Shown: positions 9,266 through 18,645, numbered from the stretch's first letter. The stretch is DNA of 64,000 nt from an uncultured Selenomonas sp. (GCA_947167105.1 CAMVGU010000001.1:1-64000), one strand, 5' to 3'. Translations and numbers: made by a program. Notes: a model not told the origin generated them from the sequence alone.

Positions 9266-9266
9266 T

Positions 9267-9977
9267 ATGGAAGTGAAGATTGGCCTGGCGAAGACCTCCA
9301 AATACGCTACTGGGGTTTGCGGCGATAGCTGTGATATCGTAGAGCGGCCCCATGGCGGCATCTCCGCCGTCATTGCAGACGGGCAGGGGAATGGCCTTGC
9401 TGCGCACCATACTAGCAGTTGGGTTGTGCATAAGGCGGTGGAGTTGATTTCGGACGGTGCGCGGGATGGCGCTGTGGCCAGGGCCGTGCATGACTATCTC
9501 TACGCGATGAAGGACAAGAAGGTGTCCTGCACGCTGACTGTTTTGAGTGCAGATCTGGACACGGAAACACTTGTCGTCAGCCGCAATTCTAATTGCCCGG
9601 TCATTGTGAAGACTGAGGAATATGAAACGGTTTACGATGAGGATGTGAGCCCCATTGGGGTGAACCGGCATATGAAGCCGCTGATGTATGAGCTTCCCCT
9701 TACGCCGGGACTGTTGGTTGTTTCATATACGGATGGCATTGCCCATGCGGGGCGCAAGCGCACTGGGCATGAGGCGGATTTTGAGAAAATCATGGACATT
9801 ATCCGCGATAATCCGCCCGAGGATGCGGCCTACATAGCCAAGGCTATCATGGACTATGCACTGGAACTGGACGATGAGAAGGCGACAGATGATATGACTG
9901 TTGTAGTGCTGGGTGTTACAAGTGGTTCACCCGCCGAGCCGAAAATCGAGCAGATTGAGGTTACTTATCCGTATTGA
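9267..9977 (+). CDS. SpoIIE/PP2C-like serine phosphatase-domain protein
   Basis: This 236-residue soluble protein has the PP2C-type metal motifs of the SpoIIE branch: SAVIADGQGNG near residue 33 (metal-binding Asp), a central SYTDGIAHAG near residue 150, and the C-terminal DDMTVVVLGV. It consists of the catalytic domain only. It lies 1 bp after the cyclo-ligase and is followed at 18 bp by a small P-loop protein, so the two are probably co-expressed. A role in dephosphorylating a Ser/Thr-phosphorylated partner is inferred from the family; no target is evident. Confidence 0.75.
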   Translation: MEVKIGLAKTSKYATGVCGDSCDIVERPHGGISAVIADGQGNGLAAHHTSSWVVHKAVELISDGARDGAVARAVHDYLYAMKDKKVSCTLTVLSADLDTETLVVSRNSNCPVIVKTEEYETVYDEDVSPIGVNRHMKPLMYELPLTPGLLVVSYTDGIAHAGRKRTGHEADFEKIMDIIRDNPPEDAAYIAKAIMDYALELDDEKATDDMTVVVLGVTSGSPAEPKIEQIEVTYPY

Positions 9978-9995
9978 GCGCATGGGGGCTTGATT

Positions 9996-10337
9996 ATGAA
10001 AATAGCGATTGTCGGTGTCTGTGCTTCGGGCAAGACTACTTTGGTAGCCGGACTCAGGCAAGCGGGTTATGATGCCTATAATGTGGCTCAGGAACATTCC
10101 TGTGTGCATGACTTCTGGGCTAAGAAACATCCGGACATCGTTGTTATGATTGATGCCACGCTGCCTGCCATCCATAAGCGGCGCCTTGTCTATTGGGGCG
10201 AGGATCGCCTGATTGCCCAGCATAAGCGTCTGGCAGATGCCAGGGCGCATGCTGATCTTTATATCCAGACTGATGATCTGGACGCGGATGCTGTTCGTGC
10301 CAAGGTCATCGAGTTTATCCGTGCAAGAGAGCGTTGA
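9996..10337 (+). CDS. Small P-loop nucleotide-binding protein
   Basis: A 113-residue protein whose N-terminus is a Walker A strand-loop, KIAIVGVCASGKTTL, followed by short alternating strands and helices. An IVVMIDATLP strand could act as Walker B, and there is a basic RRLVYWGEDRLIAQHKRL segment (a possible kinase lid). It resembles minimal adenylate-kinase-type P-loop proteins, but I cannot name a family. I prefer the ATG at 9996 with a GGGGG site 8 bases upstream over the TTG two codons earlier. It pairs with the phosphatase-like gene just upstream. Confidence 0.7.
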   Translation: MKIAIVGVCASGKTTLVAGLRQAGYDAYNVAQEHSCVHDFWAKKHPDIVVMIDATLPAIHKRRLVYWGEDRLIAQHKRLADARAHADLYIQTDDLDADAVRAKVIEFIRARER

Positions 10338-10412
10338 GTTTTCTGGTATGGCACGAACCGCCCCACAGGGGCGGCAAGTAATTTATTCTAAATATGGAAG
10401 GGATTGAATCTT

Positions 10413-11681
10413 TTGCGGAAAGACTGTCTAGCAAAGCTTATTGTTTGCGTCATTGCGATTGTCGGCATCTTCCTGTTTTTCGTGAAGCCGCTGGCTTTTT
10501 CCATACGCCAGGGGCTTGATTTGCAGGGCGGCACCCATGTCGTGCTGCAAGCGGAGGATACGGACATAGCGAAGGTCAACAATGATGCTATGGAGCGTGT
10601 GGTCACCATCATGGAGAAACGCGTGAATGCGCTGGGCCTGACAGAGCCGATTATCCAGCGTGAGGGTGCTGATCGCGTTATCATCGAGCTGCCGGGGGTC
10701 AAGGACCCGGACTCGGCTATCAAAACCATCGGCAAGACTGCAATGCTTGAATTCCGTGATGAGGATGGCAATACCGTCCTTACCGGCACGGACTTGAAGG
10801 ATGCCCAGGCGGCAACGAACCAGAATGGGCAGAATGTGGTGAATCTGACCTTCTCCGATGAAGGGGCGAAAAAGTTCGCTGACCTTACGACGATGAATGT
10901 GGGCCGTACCATCGCCATTCTGCTGGACGGCGAGGTGCTGACCGCACCGAACGTGCGTGAGCCGATTATCGGCGGCAAGGCGGAGATTACCGGCCAGCGC
11001 ACGCTGGAAGAGGCGCAGAATCTTGCTGTCGTGCTGCGTAGCGGTGCCTTGCCGGTCAAGGTCAATATCATCGAGACGCGCACAGTCGGCCCGACCCTGG
11101 GCCAGGATTCCAAGGACAAGTCCGTGTTCGCCTTCGCGGTGGGCCTGGGGGCAGTGCTTGTCTTTATGCTGCTCTTTTACCGCTTGTCCGGCTTTATCGC
11201 GGATATCGCTTTGATGGCCTATACCATCATCCTTCTGCTGTTGCTGTACCTGCTGGATGCTACGCTGACACTGCCGGGGGTGGCTGGCATTATCCTGTCC
11301 ATCGGTATGGCAGTGGATGCGAACGTGCTGATCTTTGAGCACTTCAAGGAGGAGTACCGCCTGAACCGCAAGACCTTGCGCCTGTCCATGGACGCAGGCT
11401 TCGAGCGTGCCTTTACGACGATTTTTGACTCGAATATCACGACGCTGATTGCGGCAGCCGTGCTGTTTTTCCTGGGCACGGGCACGATTCGCGGCTTCGC
11501 GATTACCTTGTTCCTGGGCACCTTGCTGTCCATGCTCACGGCCATTACGCTCACGCGCTACATGCTGCGCCTGATGATCAATTCCAAAATCTTTGACAAT
11601 CCAGGTGCTTATGGCGCCAACGGGTTCATGCTGATGGATGCGCCTAAGAGAGAGGAGGAGCCGAACCATGCCAAAGTTTGA
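10413..11681 (+). CDS. secD: Protein translocase subunit SecD
   Basis: About 422 residues with an N-terminal membrane helix, GLDLQGGTHVVLQ (the D1 motif), a periplasmic P1 domain, and a C-terminal block of five membrane helices including GIILSIGMAVDANVLIFE and the D6 region. SecD with SecF pulls translocating proteins out across the inner membrane using the proton-motive force. I prefer the TTG at 10413 because GGAAGG (10396-10401) is 11 bases ahead; the earlier TTG at 10404 is too close to it. SecD and SecF are separate genes here, overlapping by 14 bp. A GC-rich hairpin (CCGCCCC/GGGGCGG near 10360) precedes the gene. Confidence 0.95.
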   Translation: MRKDCLAKLIVCVIAIVGIFLFFVKPLAFSIRQGLDLQGGTHVVLQAEDTDIAKVNNDAMERVVTIMEKRVNALGLTEPIIQREGADRVIIELPGVKDPDSAIKTIGKTAMLEFRDEDGNTVLTGTDLKDAQAATNQNGQNVVNLTFSDEGAKKFADLTTMNVGRTIAILLDGEVLTAPNVREPIIGGKAEITGQRTLEEAQNLAVVLRSGALPVKVNIIETRTVGPTLGQDSKDKSVFAFAVGLGAVLVFMLLFYRLSGFIADIALMAYTIILLLLLYLLDATLTLPGVAGIILSIGMAVDANVLIFEHFKEEYRLNRKTLRLSMDAGFERAFTTIFDSNITTLIAAAVLFFLGTGTIRGFAITLFLGTLLSMLTAITLTRYMLRLMINSKIFDNPGAYGANGFMLMDAPKREEEPNHAKV

Positions 11682-12585
11682 TATAGCGGGCAAGAGGAAG
11701 CTTTGGTTCCTCATTTCCCTGCTGGTCATCGTGCCGGGGTTGCTCTGCATGTTCATGCGCGGCTTTAATTTCGGTATCGACTTCACAGGCGGTACGATTA
11801 TTGATTTGAAGTTCGACCAGCCGGTCAGCATTGCCGAGGTGCGCCAGAGCCTGGTGCCCTATGGCTTGGAGGGCAGCACTATCCAGTTGTCCGGTGCAGA
11901 ATCCGGCGCAACAGAATCCGATGCGGTGATGATCCGCACGACGGACCTGGAGGAAGAAGACCGCAAGGCTGTAATGGCGGGCATCGAGTCTGAGGTTGGA
12001 CATTATACGGTGCTGCGCGAGGAGAAGGTGGGTGCGACCATTGGCGGCGAGCTGATTACCAATGCCGTGACGGCTCTGGTGGTTTCCTGGCTGCTCATCA
12101 TTGCGTATGTTGCGTACCGCTTCGAGTTCCGCTTTGGCATTGCGGCAGTGCTTGCCCTGGTGCATGATATCCTGATTGTCCTGGCGGTCTTTTCCTTCAC
12201 CCAGCGCCAGATAGATTCTTCCTTTATTGCGGCGCTTCTGACCATCGTCGGTTATTCCATCAACGATACCATTGTTATCTTCGATCGTATCCGCGAAAAC
12301 CTGCGCCTGCATTTTCGCCGGGGCGGGGATATCAATGAGCTGGTAAACCGCTCCATCTACCAGACCCTCACACGTTCGCTGTACACGGTTTTCACCGTCA
12401 TGTTCACGACGGCGGCCCTTTATTTCTTCGGCGGCGAGACCACGAAGGATTTCGCCTTTGCCTTGCTGGTAGGTTTCGGCAGCGGCTGCTATTCTTCCAT
12501 CTTCATTGCCAGCCAGCTCTGGATTGTCTTCCGTGAAAGGGCGGAGAAGAAACGCCATCAGCCGAAAGCGGCTACTGCTAAGTGA
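11668..12585 (+). CDS. secF: Protein translocase subunit SecF
   Basis: The 305-residue partner of SecD: one N-terminal helix, the FGIDFTGGTIIDL motif, a small periplasmic domain, then five membrane helices with TIVGYSINDTIVIFDRIREN (the D4 region) typical of SecF. I chose the ATG at 11668 because GAGGAGG lies 7-8 bases ahead. The start overlaps the last 14 bases of secD, suggesting translational coupling. An intrinsic terminator follows at 12607-12631. Confidence 0.95.
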   Translation: MPKFDIAGKRKLWFLISLLVIVPGLLCMFMRGFNFGIDFTGGTIIDLKFDQPVSIAEVRQSLVPYGLEGSTIQLSGAESGATESDAVMIRTTDLEEEDRKAVMAGIESEVGHYTVLREEKVGATIGGELITNAVTALVVSWLLIIAYVAYRFEFRFGIAAVLALVHDILIVLAVFSFTQRQIDSSFIAALLTIVGYSINDTIVIFDRIRENLRLHFRRGGDINELVNRSIYQTLTRSLYTVFTVMFTTAALYFFGGETTKDFAFALLVGFGSGCYSSIFIASQLWIVFRERAEKKRHQPKAATAK

Positions 12586-12606
12586 ATTTCATTGGAGAGT
12601 GCATGG

Positions 12607-12631
12607 GGAGGCGCGCAGGCGTCTCCTTTTT
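12607..12631 (+). terminator. Intrinsic terminator after secF
   Basis: GGAGGCGC and GCGTCTCC pair around a GCAG loop, followed by TTTTT. It separates the sec genes from recJ. Confidence 0.75.
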
Positions 12632-12714
12632 GCTCTCGTTTCCGTAAAGAAAAAGGGATTTTTCTCTTTGTCGCGAATATACTCTTATGAAATAGGTAAC
12701 AGGAGCAGCACATT

Positions 12715-14691
12715 ATGTGGAAGAAATGGAGAAAATACGAGGAGATTCCGCATTTGCGGGAATTTGCGGCTAAAGCGGGAGTTTCCGAACTGGTAGCGGC
12801 AGCACTCTGGCATCGCGGGCAGAGGACCCCAGAGGCGGTACAGGCTTTTTTGTACCCCGAGGAGCAGCCCTTCCATGAGCCTTTGCTGATGAAGGATATG
12901 GAAAAGGCAGTTGCCAGGATTACGCAGGCGCTGGAGCAGCAGGAAAAGATTGTTGTCTATGGTGATTATGATGTGGACGGCATGACGGCGACAGCCCTGA
13001 TGCTGCATAATCTGCGCGCGCTGGGGGCAGATGTGGATTTTTACATCCCGGATCGCAAGAGCGAAGGCTATGGCTTCAATCTGGGGGCTTTGGAAAAAAT
13101 AGCGGCAGACGGGGCTGGCCTGCTGGTTTCCGTGGACTGCGGCATCGCCTCCTGCGAGGATGTGGCGGCGATGCAGGGGCGGCTTGATATTATCATTACA
13201 GACCACCATCTGCCGGGGACTGCACTTCCGCCAGCGTTGGCGGTGGTCAATCCCCATCGGGAAGATTGCCCGTATCCTGACAAGAACCTGTGCGGTGCCG
13301 GTGTCGCCTTCAAGCTTTGCCAGGCACTCTGGCAAAAGCTAAAGGGGCAGTATTTTGAGGGCGATATGGAACTTGTGGCACTGGGCACGGTGGCGGATAT
13401 AGTGCCGCTGGTAGGTGAGAACCGCAAGATTGTGAAGGCAGGACTGGAAAAGTTGCAGGAATCGGATTTCCTCGGAATCAGGGCGCTGGTGGATGTGGCC
13501 GGCTTGAAAGACAAGGACATCAATGCAGGCCATATCGGCTTTCAGTTGGCTCCGCGGCTGAATGCGGCGGGGCGCGTCGGCAGTGCAAGGCAGGGTGTTA
13601 CGCTGCTGCTGTCGCGGGATATCGACGAGGCTGAGAGCCTGGCTCAGGAACTGGATATGCTGAATAGCCAGCGTCAGGCCATTGAGCAAGAAATCTGCCA
13701 GAGGGCGGAAGAACAGCTCATAAGGGATGGTCAGGAGCCGACTGATCTGCCGGCTCTGGTGGTTGTTGGTGAGGGGTGGAATCCGGGGGTCATTGGCATT
13801 GTGGCCTCGCGCCTGGTGGATAAGTATTACAAGCCTGCCATTGTGCTTTCCAGGCAGCCGGATGGTGTCTGTAAAGGCTCCTGCCGCAGCATTGAGGGAC
13901 TTCATATGTATGAGGCCCTTTCGGCATGCAGGGATGAACTGCTGCAATTCGGCGGGCATGAGATGGCAGCCGGTTTGTCTGTGCATGAAGACAAGGTGGA
14001 TGATTTTCGCCGGGCGTTTTCGGAGTATGCAGCCAGTCATTTGACGGAGGAAGATTACATACCGAAGGTGACCATCGAGTTTGAGATGGAGCCGGCAGAG
14101 ACTTCCATAGGACTGGTGGAGGAGCTTGCTATGCTGGAACCCTACGGCATGGGAAATCCGAAACCGTTGTTCGGCTGCCGGGGCCTGCGAGGATATGAGG
14201 CTCAGGCCATTGGCGGGCAGAAGCAGCATCTGCGCTTTCAGGCAGGCAATCAGGCAAACCCGGTGACGGGGCTGTACTGGAATCACAGCGAGCTGGCCCC
14301 GGTCATCAATGCGGAGTCTGTCGATCTGGTCTATACGCCGTCCGTGAATGAGTGGAACGGGCGCCGCTATCTGCAGTGCCAGGCAGAATCAATTTCCCCG
14401 GCTGCAGGTGAGCGGGTGTTCCCGGAGCGGGAGACCCTGGCTGCTATCTATAAGTATCTCTACCAACTTCAGGCTCAACAGGGGAATATCCCCTTTACGG
14501 CGGCTGAGCTCACTGTGTCATTCAGCCAGGCCCACGGCCATATTTCTTACTATACGTTCCGTCTGGCCCTGCGGATTTTCCAGGAGCTGGAACTGCTGCA
14601 TGAATCCCTGACGGAGCAAGGTTACTATTTGCCGCCAGTGGCGGGCAAGATGGATCTGACGGCTTCGCCGACGTTCCGTCGTCATCGCTGA
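12715..14691 (+). CDS. recJ: Single-stranded-DNA exonuclease RecJ
   Basis: A 658-residue DHH-family exonuclease. Motifs in order: VVYGDYDVDGMTATALM (residues about 78-94), VDCGIAS, the DHH motif ITDHHLPG, ALGTVADIVPL and, in the DHHA1 domain, LQFGGHEMAAGLSV. It degrades 5' single-stranded ends in mismatch repair and recombination. A C-terminal OB-like region and about 100 extra residues make it longer than the E. coli enzyme, as is usual in Firmicutes. The ATG has GGAG 10 bases upstream. relA starts 17 bp downstream. Confidence 0.95.
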   Translation: MWKKWRKYEEIPHLREFAAKAGVSELVAAALWHRGQRTPEAVQAFLYPEEQPFHEPLLMKDMEKAVARITQALEQQEKIVVYGDYDVDGMTATALMLHNLRALGADVDFYIPDRKSEGYGFNLGALEKIAADGAGLLVSVDCGIASCEDVAAMQGRLDIIITDHHLPGTALPPALAVVNPHREDCPYPDKNLCGAGVAFKLCQALWQKLKGQYFEGDMELVALGTVADIVPLVGENRKIVKAGLEKLQESDFLGIRALVDVAGLKDKDINAGHIGFQLAPRLNAAGRVGSARQGVTLLLSRDIDEAESLAQELDMLNSQRQAIEQEICQRAEEQLIRDGQEPTDLPALVVVGEGWNPGVIGIVASRLVDKYYKPAIVLSRQPDGVCKGSCRSIEGLHMYEALSACRDELLQFGGHEMAAGLSVHEDKVDDFRRAFSEYAASHLTEEDYIPKVTIEFEMEPAETSIGLVEELAMLEPYGMGNPKPLFGCRGLRGYEAQAIGGQKQHLRFQAGNQANPVTGLYWNHSELAPVINAESVDLVYTPSVNEWNGRRYLQCQAESISPAAGERVFPERETLAAIYKYLYQLQAQQGNIPFTAAELTVSFSQAHGHISYYTFRLALRIFQELELLHESLTEQGYYLPPVAGKMDLTASPTFRRHR

Positions 14692-14708
14692 GGAAGGAGT
14701 GAGGCACT

Positions 14709-16946
14709 ATGAATGACAAGAATAAAGCTCCGGTGACTATAGAAAGCATTATATCCAGTGTGCGCTCCTACCAGCCTAAGGGCAATATGAATCTGATTCG
14801 GCGTGCCTATGATCTGGCGAAAAGCGCCCACGAGGGGCAGACGCGGGTGTCCGGAGAGGCATATATCATACATCCGTTGCATGTGGCGGAAATCCTGACG
14901 GAACTGCATCTGGATGATGTGACCATCAGCGCGGCTCTGCTGCATGATGTGGTGGAGGACACGATTTATACGAATGAGCAAATGCAGGAGATGTTCGGCG
15001 ATGAGGTGGCAATGCTCATCGACGGTGTGACCAAGCTGGGTATGATCCAGTACAAGTCCAAGGAAGAGGTGCAACTGGAAAACTACCGCAAGATGTTCCT
15101 GGCCATGGCCAAGGACTTGCGCGTGATTATGATCAAGCTGGCGGATCGCCTGCATAATATGCGTACTCTGAAATATATGCGCGATGACAAGCAAAAGCGC
15201 ATAGCGAAGGAAACTTTGGAGATATACGCGCCATTGGCAAATCGCCTGGGCATATCGAATATCAAGTGGGAGCTTGAGGATCTGTGCCTGCGCTATCTGG
15301 ACCCGGAAACATATTATGACCTGGTGGAAAGCGTGAAGCAGAAACGCCAGGAGCGTCAGGTCTTTATCGAGGATTCCATTCAGCAAATCAGGCAGAAACT
15401 GCTGGAAGCGCGCATACATGCGGATATCAGCGGGCGGGCAAAGCATTTCTACAGCATTTACAAAAAAATGAAGCGGGATGATAAGGACATCAGCGAATTG
15501 TATGACCTTTCTGCTGTGCGCGTGCTGGTGAAAAGCGTGAAGGACTGCTATGGCGTGCTGGGTGTCATTCATGCCATGTGGAAACCTATACCGGGCCGTT
15601 TCAAGGACTATATCGCCATGCCGAAGTCCAATGGCTACCAATCCCTGCATACGACTGTTATGACCCGTGGATATCCTCTGGAAATCCAAATCCGTACATT
15701 TGCGATGCATCAGGTTTCTGAGTACGGCGTGGCGGCCCATTGGAAATACAAGGAGACGGGGCGCGGCTCCACGGCAGGCAGCGAGAGCGACCAGAAGATG
15801 TCATGGTTGCGGCAGATGGTCAGCCTGCAACAGGAATACACAGACCCGAAGGAATACTTCGAGGCGATGAAGGTCGATATATTCACGGATGAGGTCTTTG
15901 TCTTTACGCCCAAGGGTGATGTGGTGGATTTGCCCAAGGGGTCGAATTCTATTGATTTCGCTTATCGCATCCATACGGAGGTCGGGCATCACTGTGTTGG
16001 CGCGAGAATCAACGGTAAATTGGTGCCTCTGGAGACGAAGCTTCGCAATGGTGACATTGTATCTGTCATAACCAATAAAAGCAATGGAGGGCCTTCCAGG
16101 GATTGGCTGAATATCGTGGCTTCCTCGGATACACGCAGCAAGATACGCTCCTATTTCAAGAAGGAGAAGCGTGAGGAGAATATCGAGCGTGGCCGGGAGA
16201 TGCTGAAGGATGAAGCCAAGCGGCTGGGCTATGTACCAAAGGAACTGATGAAGGAAGGCCGCCTGGAAGCGGTGGCTGCGAAACTCAACATCATGGCTGA
16301 GGATGATCTGCTGGCGGCACTGGGCTATGGCGGCGTGGCCCTGCACGGCGTGCTGACCAAGCTGGTGGAGCTTTACAAGAAGGAAATGAAGGAGTCAACG
16401 CCGCCCGATGTTTCAAAATTGCTGTCCGAACTGCGTCAGCCGACGGGACAGGGAGGCGGCAGACGGCCCAAATCCAGTCATGGTGTGCTGGTTGAAGGCG
16501 AGAGCGGGCTTTTGGTACGCTTGGCCCGTTGTTGCAATCCGATTCCTGGAGACCCGATCACGGGCTATATCACCCGTGGACGGGGCGTGTCCGTGCATCG
16601 TTCGGACTGTCCGAATGTGCTGAGTGATACGGATCTTTCCAGAATGATCGAAGTAAGCTGGGATATTGGCCTGGATAAGGAATACATGGTGGAGCTGGAG
16701 ATTGTCTGCAATGACCGCAATGGCATCCTGGCTGAGCTCTTGGCTATACCTTCAGAGCTGAAGCTGAATATCCACAGTGTGCACGCAAATCCGAATCGCA
16801 GCAACAAGACCTCGACCGTGCTGTTGGGATTGGATGTGAAGAACGCGAGCCAGATCTCGCAGATTGTGACGCGGCTGCGTCGCCTTAAGGATGTCTACAG
16901 CGTGACGCGCTCCCTGGGCGGAGGCAATAACAGGGGAGGGAGATAG
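14709..16946 (+). CDS. relA: Bifunctional (p)ppGpp synthetase/hydrolase RelA/SpoT
   Basis: At 745 residues it has the full long-RSH layout. The HD hydrolase domain has YIIHPLHVAEIL and LHDVVEDT, both intact and so probably active. The synthetase domain has GRFKDYIAMPKSNGYQSLHT. A TGS domain (VFVFTPKGDVVDLPKGS) and a C-terminal ACT domain follow, preceded by the conserved CCNPIPGDPI. It controls the stringent response. The ATG has AAGGAGTGAGG upstream. The metallo-hydrolase gene begins at the next base after its stop. Confidence 0.96.
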   Translation: MNDKNKAPVTIESIISSVRSYQPKGNMNLIRRAYDLAKSAHEGQTRVSGEAYIIHPLHVAEILTELHLDDVTISAALLHDVVEDTIYTNEQMQEMFGDEVAMLIDGVTKLGMIQYKSKEEVQLENYRKMFLAMAKDLRVIMIKLADRLHNMRTLKYMRDDKQKRIAKETLEIYAPLANRLGISNIKWELEDLCLRYLDPETYYDLVESVKQKRQERQVFIEDSIQQIRQKLLEARIHADISGRAKHFYSIYKKMKRDDKDISELYDLSAVRVLVKSVKDCYGVLGVIHAMWKPIPGRFKDYIAMPKSNGYQSLHTTVMTRGYPLEIQIRTFAMHQVSEYGVAAHWKYKETGRGSTAGSESDQKMSWLRQMVSLQQEYTDPKEYFEAMKVDIFTDEVFVFTPKGDVVDLPKGSNSIDFAYRIHTEVGHHCVGARINGKLVPLETKLRNGDIVSVITNKSNGGPSRDWLNIVASSDTRSKIRSYFKKEKREENIERGREMLKDEAKRLGYVPKELMKEGRLEAVAAKLNIMAEDDLLAALGYGGVALHGVLTKLVELYKKEMKESTPPDVSKLLSELRQPTGQGGGRRPKSSHGVLVEGESGLLVRLARCCNPIPGDPITGYITRGRGVSVHRSDCPNVLSDTDLSRMIEVSWDIGLDKEYMVELEIVCNDRNGILAELLAIPSELKLNIHSVHANPNRSNKTSTVLLGLDVKNASQISQIVTRLRRLKDVYSVTRSLGGGNNRGGR

Positions 16947-17603
16947 ATGGACAAGACGGGCCTAAAAATCATTACGATACCGACTGCGCCAATCGAGGAA
17001 AACTGCTATCTGTGCTATGATGCAGAAAAAAAAGAAGCTTTGGTTATAGACCCAGGCAATGAGGCAGAGAGAATATTGGACGCCATCAGGGAACAGGAAC
17101 TCAAGGTTCAGGCTATCCTGCTGACTCATGGCCACTGGGATCACATTGGTGCGGTGGAAGCTGTGCGCAAGGCGTTGGGGGTCAAGGTATTTATCCACGC
17201 AGATGATGCCGCCATGCTCACGGACAAGCGCCAGAATCTCTTTGCCTTCATGGAGACCCATCATCAATTCGCAGGCAGTGCTGCGGATGTCCTGCTGCAT
17301 GAAGGAGATAAAATCAGCTGCGGCAGCATTGAGTTCCAGGTAATCCACACGCCGGGGCATACGCCGGGCGGTGCCTGCTATTATGCACCGGCAGCGGGGG
17401 TGTTGTTTTCCGGGGATTCCCTGTTTGCTGAGGAAATCGGTCGCTGTGATTTCCCCGGCGGCTCTTTGACAGCACTTATTTCGAGCCTCAAGCGGAAGGT
17501 AATCACACTGCCGGAAGATACGAAGGTTTATCCGGGGCACGGACCTGCAACCGATGTCGGCTGGGAGCGTGCACATAATCCCTATGTGAGTATTGGCAGC
17601 TAA
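16947..17603 (+). CDS. MBL-fold metallo-hydrolase (glyoxalase II-like)
   Basis: The 218-residue protein contains the metallo-beta-lactamase metal site THGHWDHIGAV near residue 60, HTPGHTPGGACYY near residue 133, FSGDSLFAEEIGRCD and a final PGHGP His. The arrangement is that of glyoxalase II-like hydrolases that often follow relA in Firmicutes. The substrate is unproven; a thioester or hydroperoxide-type compound is usual. The ATG abuts the relA stop, and the ribosome-binding site lies in the end of relA (GGGAGGG). Confidence 0.88.
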   Translation: MDKTGLKIITIPTAPIEENCYLCYDAEKKEALVIDPGNEAERILDAIREQELKVQAILLTHGHWDHIGAVEAVRKALGVKVFIHADDAAMLTDKRQNLFAFMETHHQFAGSAADVLLHEGDKISCGSIEFQVIHTPGHTPGGACYYAPAAGVLFSGDSLFAEEIGRCDFPGGSLTALISSLKRKVITLPEDTKVYPGHGPATDVGWERAHNPYVSIGS

Positions 17604-17627
17604 CTTTGCTATATTTTGCAGAAATGA

Positions 17628-17656
17628 GTGACAAAAATAGCAAGAATGTGTATAAT
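17628..17656 (+). promoter_or_regulatory. Predicted promoter of the small gene at 17714
   Basis: GTGACA (17628-17633), a 17-base spacer and TATAAT (17651-17656) with an extended -10 TG form a near-consensus promoter. It lies downstream of the longest possible start (17606), so the shorter start at 17714 is favoured. Confidence 0.65.
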
Positions 17657-17713
17657 GATATTAAGCAAGAAGCAGCGGAGAGACTTTGGAAGAAGCGTGG
17701 GGAGGAGATCGAC

Positions 17714-18115
17714 ATGCAGAAACTCATCTACAATCGTCGCAGCAAGGCAGCATCCATCGGGCGCAAGCTCATCGAAGCGGCGGAGAGGCAGCGCCGGCAT
17801 CCGGGGGATGATCCGGAAGCCCTTTTGGAGCTGGTGGAGAAGCAGGCCAATAAACTTATTGATATGGCTGCCGACCCTATTTTCCTGAAAAATTCGCACG
17901 GTGTGGAAATCGACTGGCTGCTGGCACGCAAGCGCATGAAGCATGATGATGAGGAACTTCTGGAGCAGGCGAAGCAGGCGGCACAGGAAGGTGACAATTC
18001 AGGTGATGCTCCCTTTGTGCAGCGTATCTTTGATGAGTATGTGAAAAAATTTGCCGAGAAGCATGGCAAGGAATTTGAGCTGGCCAAGCCAGAGCCACGC
18101 ATTTATCCGGGCTAA
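17714..18115 (+). CDS. Conserved-looking hypothetical protein upstream of fur
   Basis: A 133-residue soluble, highly charged and mostly helical protein that I do not recognise. It begins with a basic segment (MQKLIYNRRSKAAS), then acidic helices, including DDEELLEQAKQAAQEG, and ends KPEPRIYPG. It has no signal peptide, membrane helix or cysteines. The ATG at 17714 is supported by GGGGAGGAG 7 bases upstream and by a promoter at 17628-17656. The Fur-family gene starts 24 bp downstream, so it may be co-transcribed with it. No function is assigned. Confidence 0.6.
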   Translation: MQKLIYNRRSKAASIGRKLIEAAERQRRHPGDDPEALLELVEKQANKLIDMAADPIFLKNSHGVEIDWLLARKRMKHDDEELLEQAKQAAQEGDNSGDAPFVQRIFDEYVKKFAEKHGKEFELAKPEPRIYPG

Positions 18116-18139
18116 TACGTGTTGAAGAGGTTAGTGCAA

Positions 18140-18595
18140 ATGCCAGAAACTTTCATGATGGACATATTGAAGCAAAAATTGCAGGAGCGCCAGCACAAGA
18201 TGACTGCACAGCGTCAGACTGTGTTGCAGATTTTCCTGGATCATCCGGGAGAACATTTAAGTGCGGAAGATGTGTACGGCATTTTGAGGGATGGCAAGAA
18301 GGATATCGGTCTGGCAACGGTCTATCGCAGTCTGGAACTTTTGTCAGAGCTCGGTATCCTGCAGAAAATGGAGTTCGGCGACGGTTGCAGCCGCTATGAG
18401 GTCAATACGGCAAATCCGGAAGCGCACCACCATCATCATCTGATTTGCACGAAATGCAACAAGGTCATAGAAGTGGAGGAGGATCTGTTGGAGGACTTGG
18501 AGCAGGCAATATTCGAGAAGGCTGGCTTCAAGATTATGGATCACCAAGTAAAGTTCTTCGGTGTTTGCAAGGAATGCCGCGAAAAGGAATCCTGA
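18140..18595 (+). CDS. Fur-family metal-responsive repressor
   Basis: A 151-residue protein with the Fur winged-helix domain (MTAQRQTVLQIF, HLSAEDVYGIL, GLATVYRSLELL) and the metal-binding dimerisation domain (AHHHHHLICTKC and FGVCKEC, the two CxxC structural-zinc pairs). It could be an iron (Fur), zinc or peroxide (PerR) sensor; the subtype cannot be settled by eye. The ATG at 18140 has AGAGG 9 bases upstream; an in-frame GTG at 18119 has no such site. A bidirectional terminator follows. Confidence 0.88.
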   Translation: MPETFMMDILKQKLQERQHKMTAQRQTVLQIFLDHPGEHLSAEDVYGILRDGKKDIGLATVYRSLELLSELGILQKMEFGDGCSRYEVNTANPEAHHHHHLICTKCNKVIEVEEDLLEDLEQAIFEKAGFKIMDHQVKFFGVCKECREKES

Positions 18596-18613
18596 GAAAT
18601 TCTATAAGAAAAA

Positions 18614-18645
18614 CCAGCCAGGGATTGCTCCCTGGCTGGCTTTTC
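18614..18645. terminator. Bidirectional terminator between fur-type gene and fba
   Basis: CCAGCCAGGGA (18614-18624) and TCCCTGGCTGG (18629-18639) are perfectly complementary around TTGC. T-rich sequence follows on the plus strand and an A run precedes it, which serves the converging fba gene. Confidence 0.8.

Noticed and set aside
17606-17713. Longer start for the hypothetical gene before fur
   Set aside because: A near-consensus promoter (17628-17656) lies inside this stretch and the strong ribosome-binding site is before 17714.
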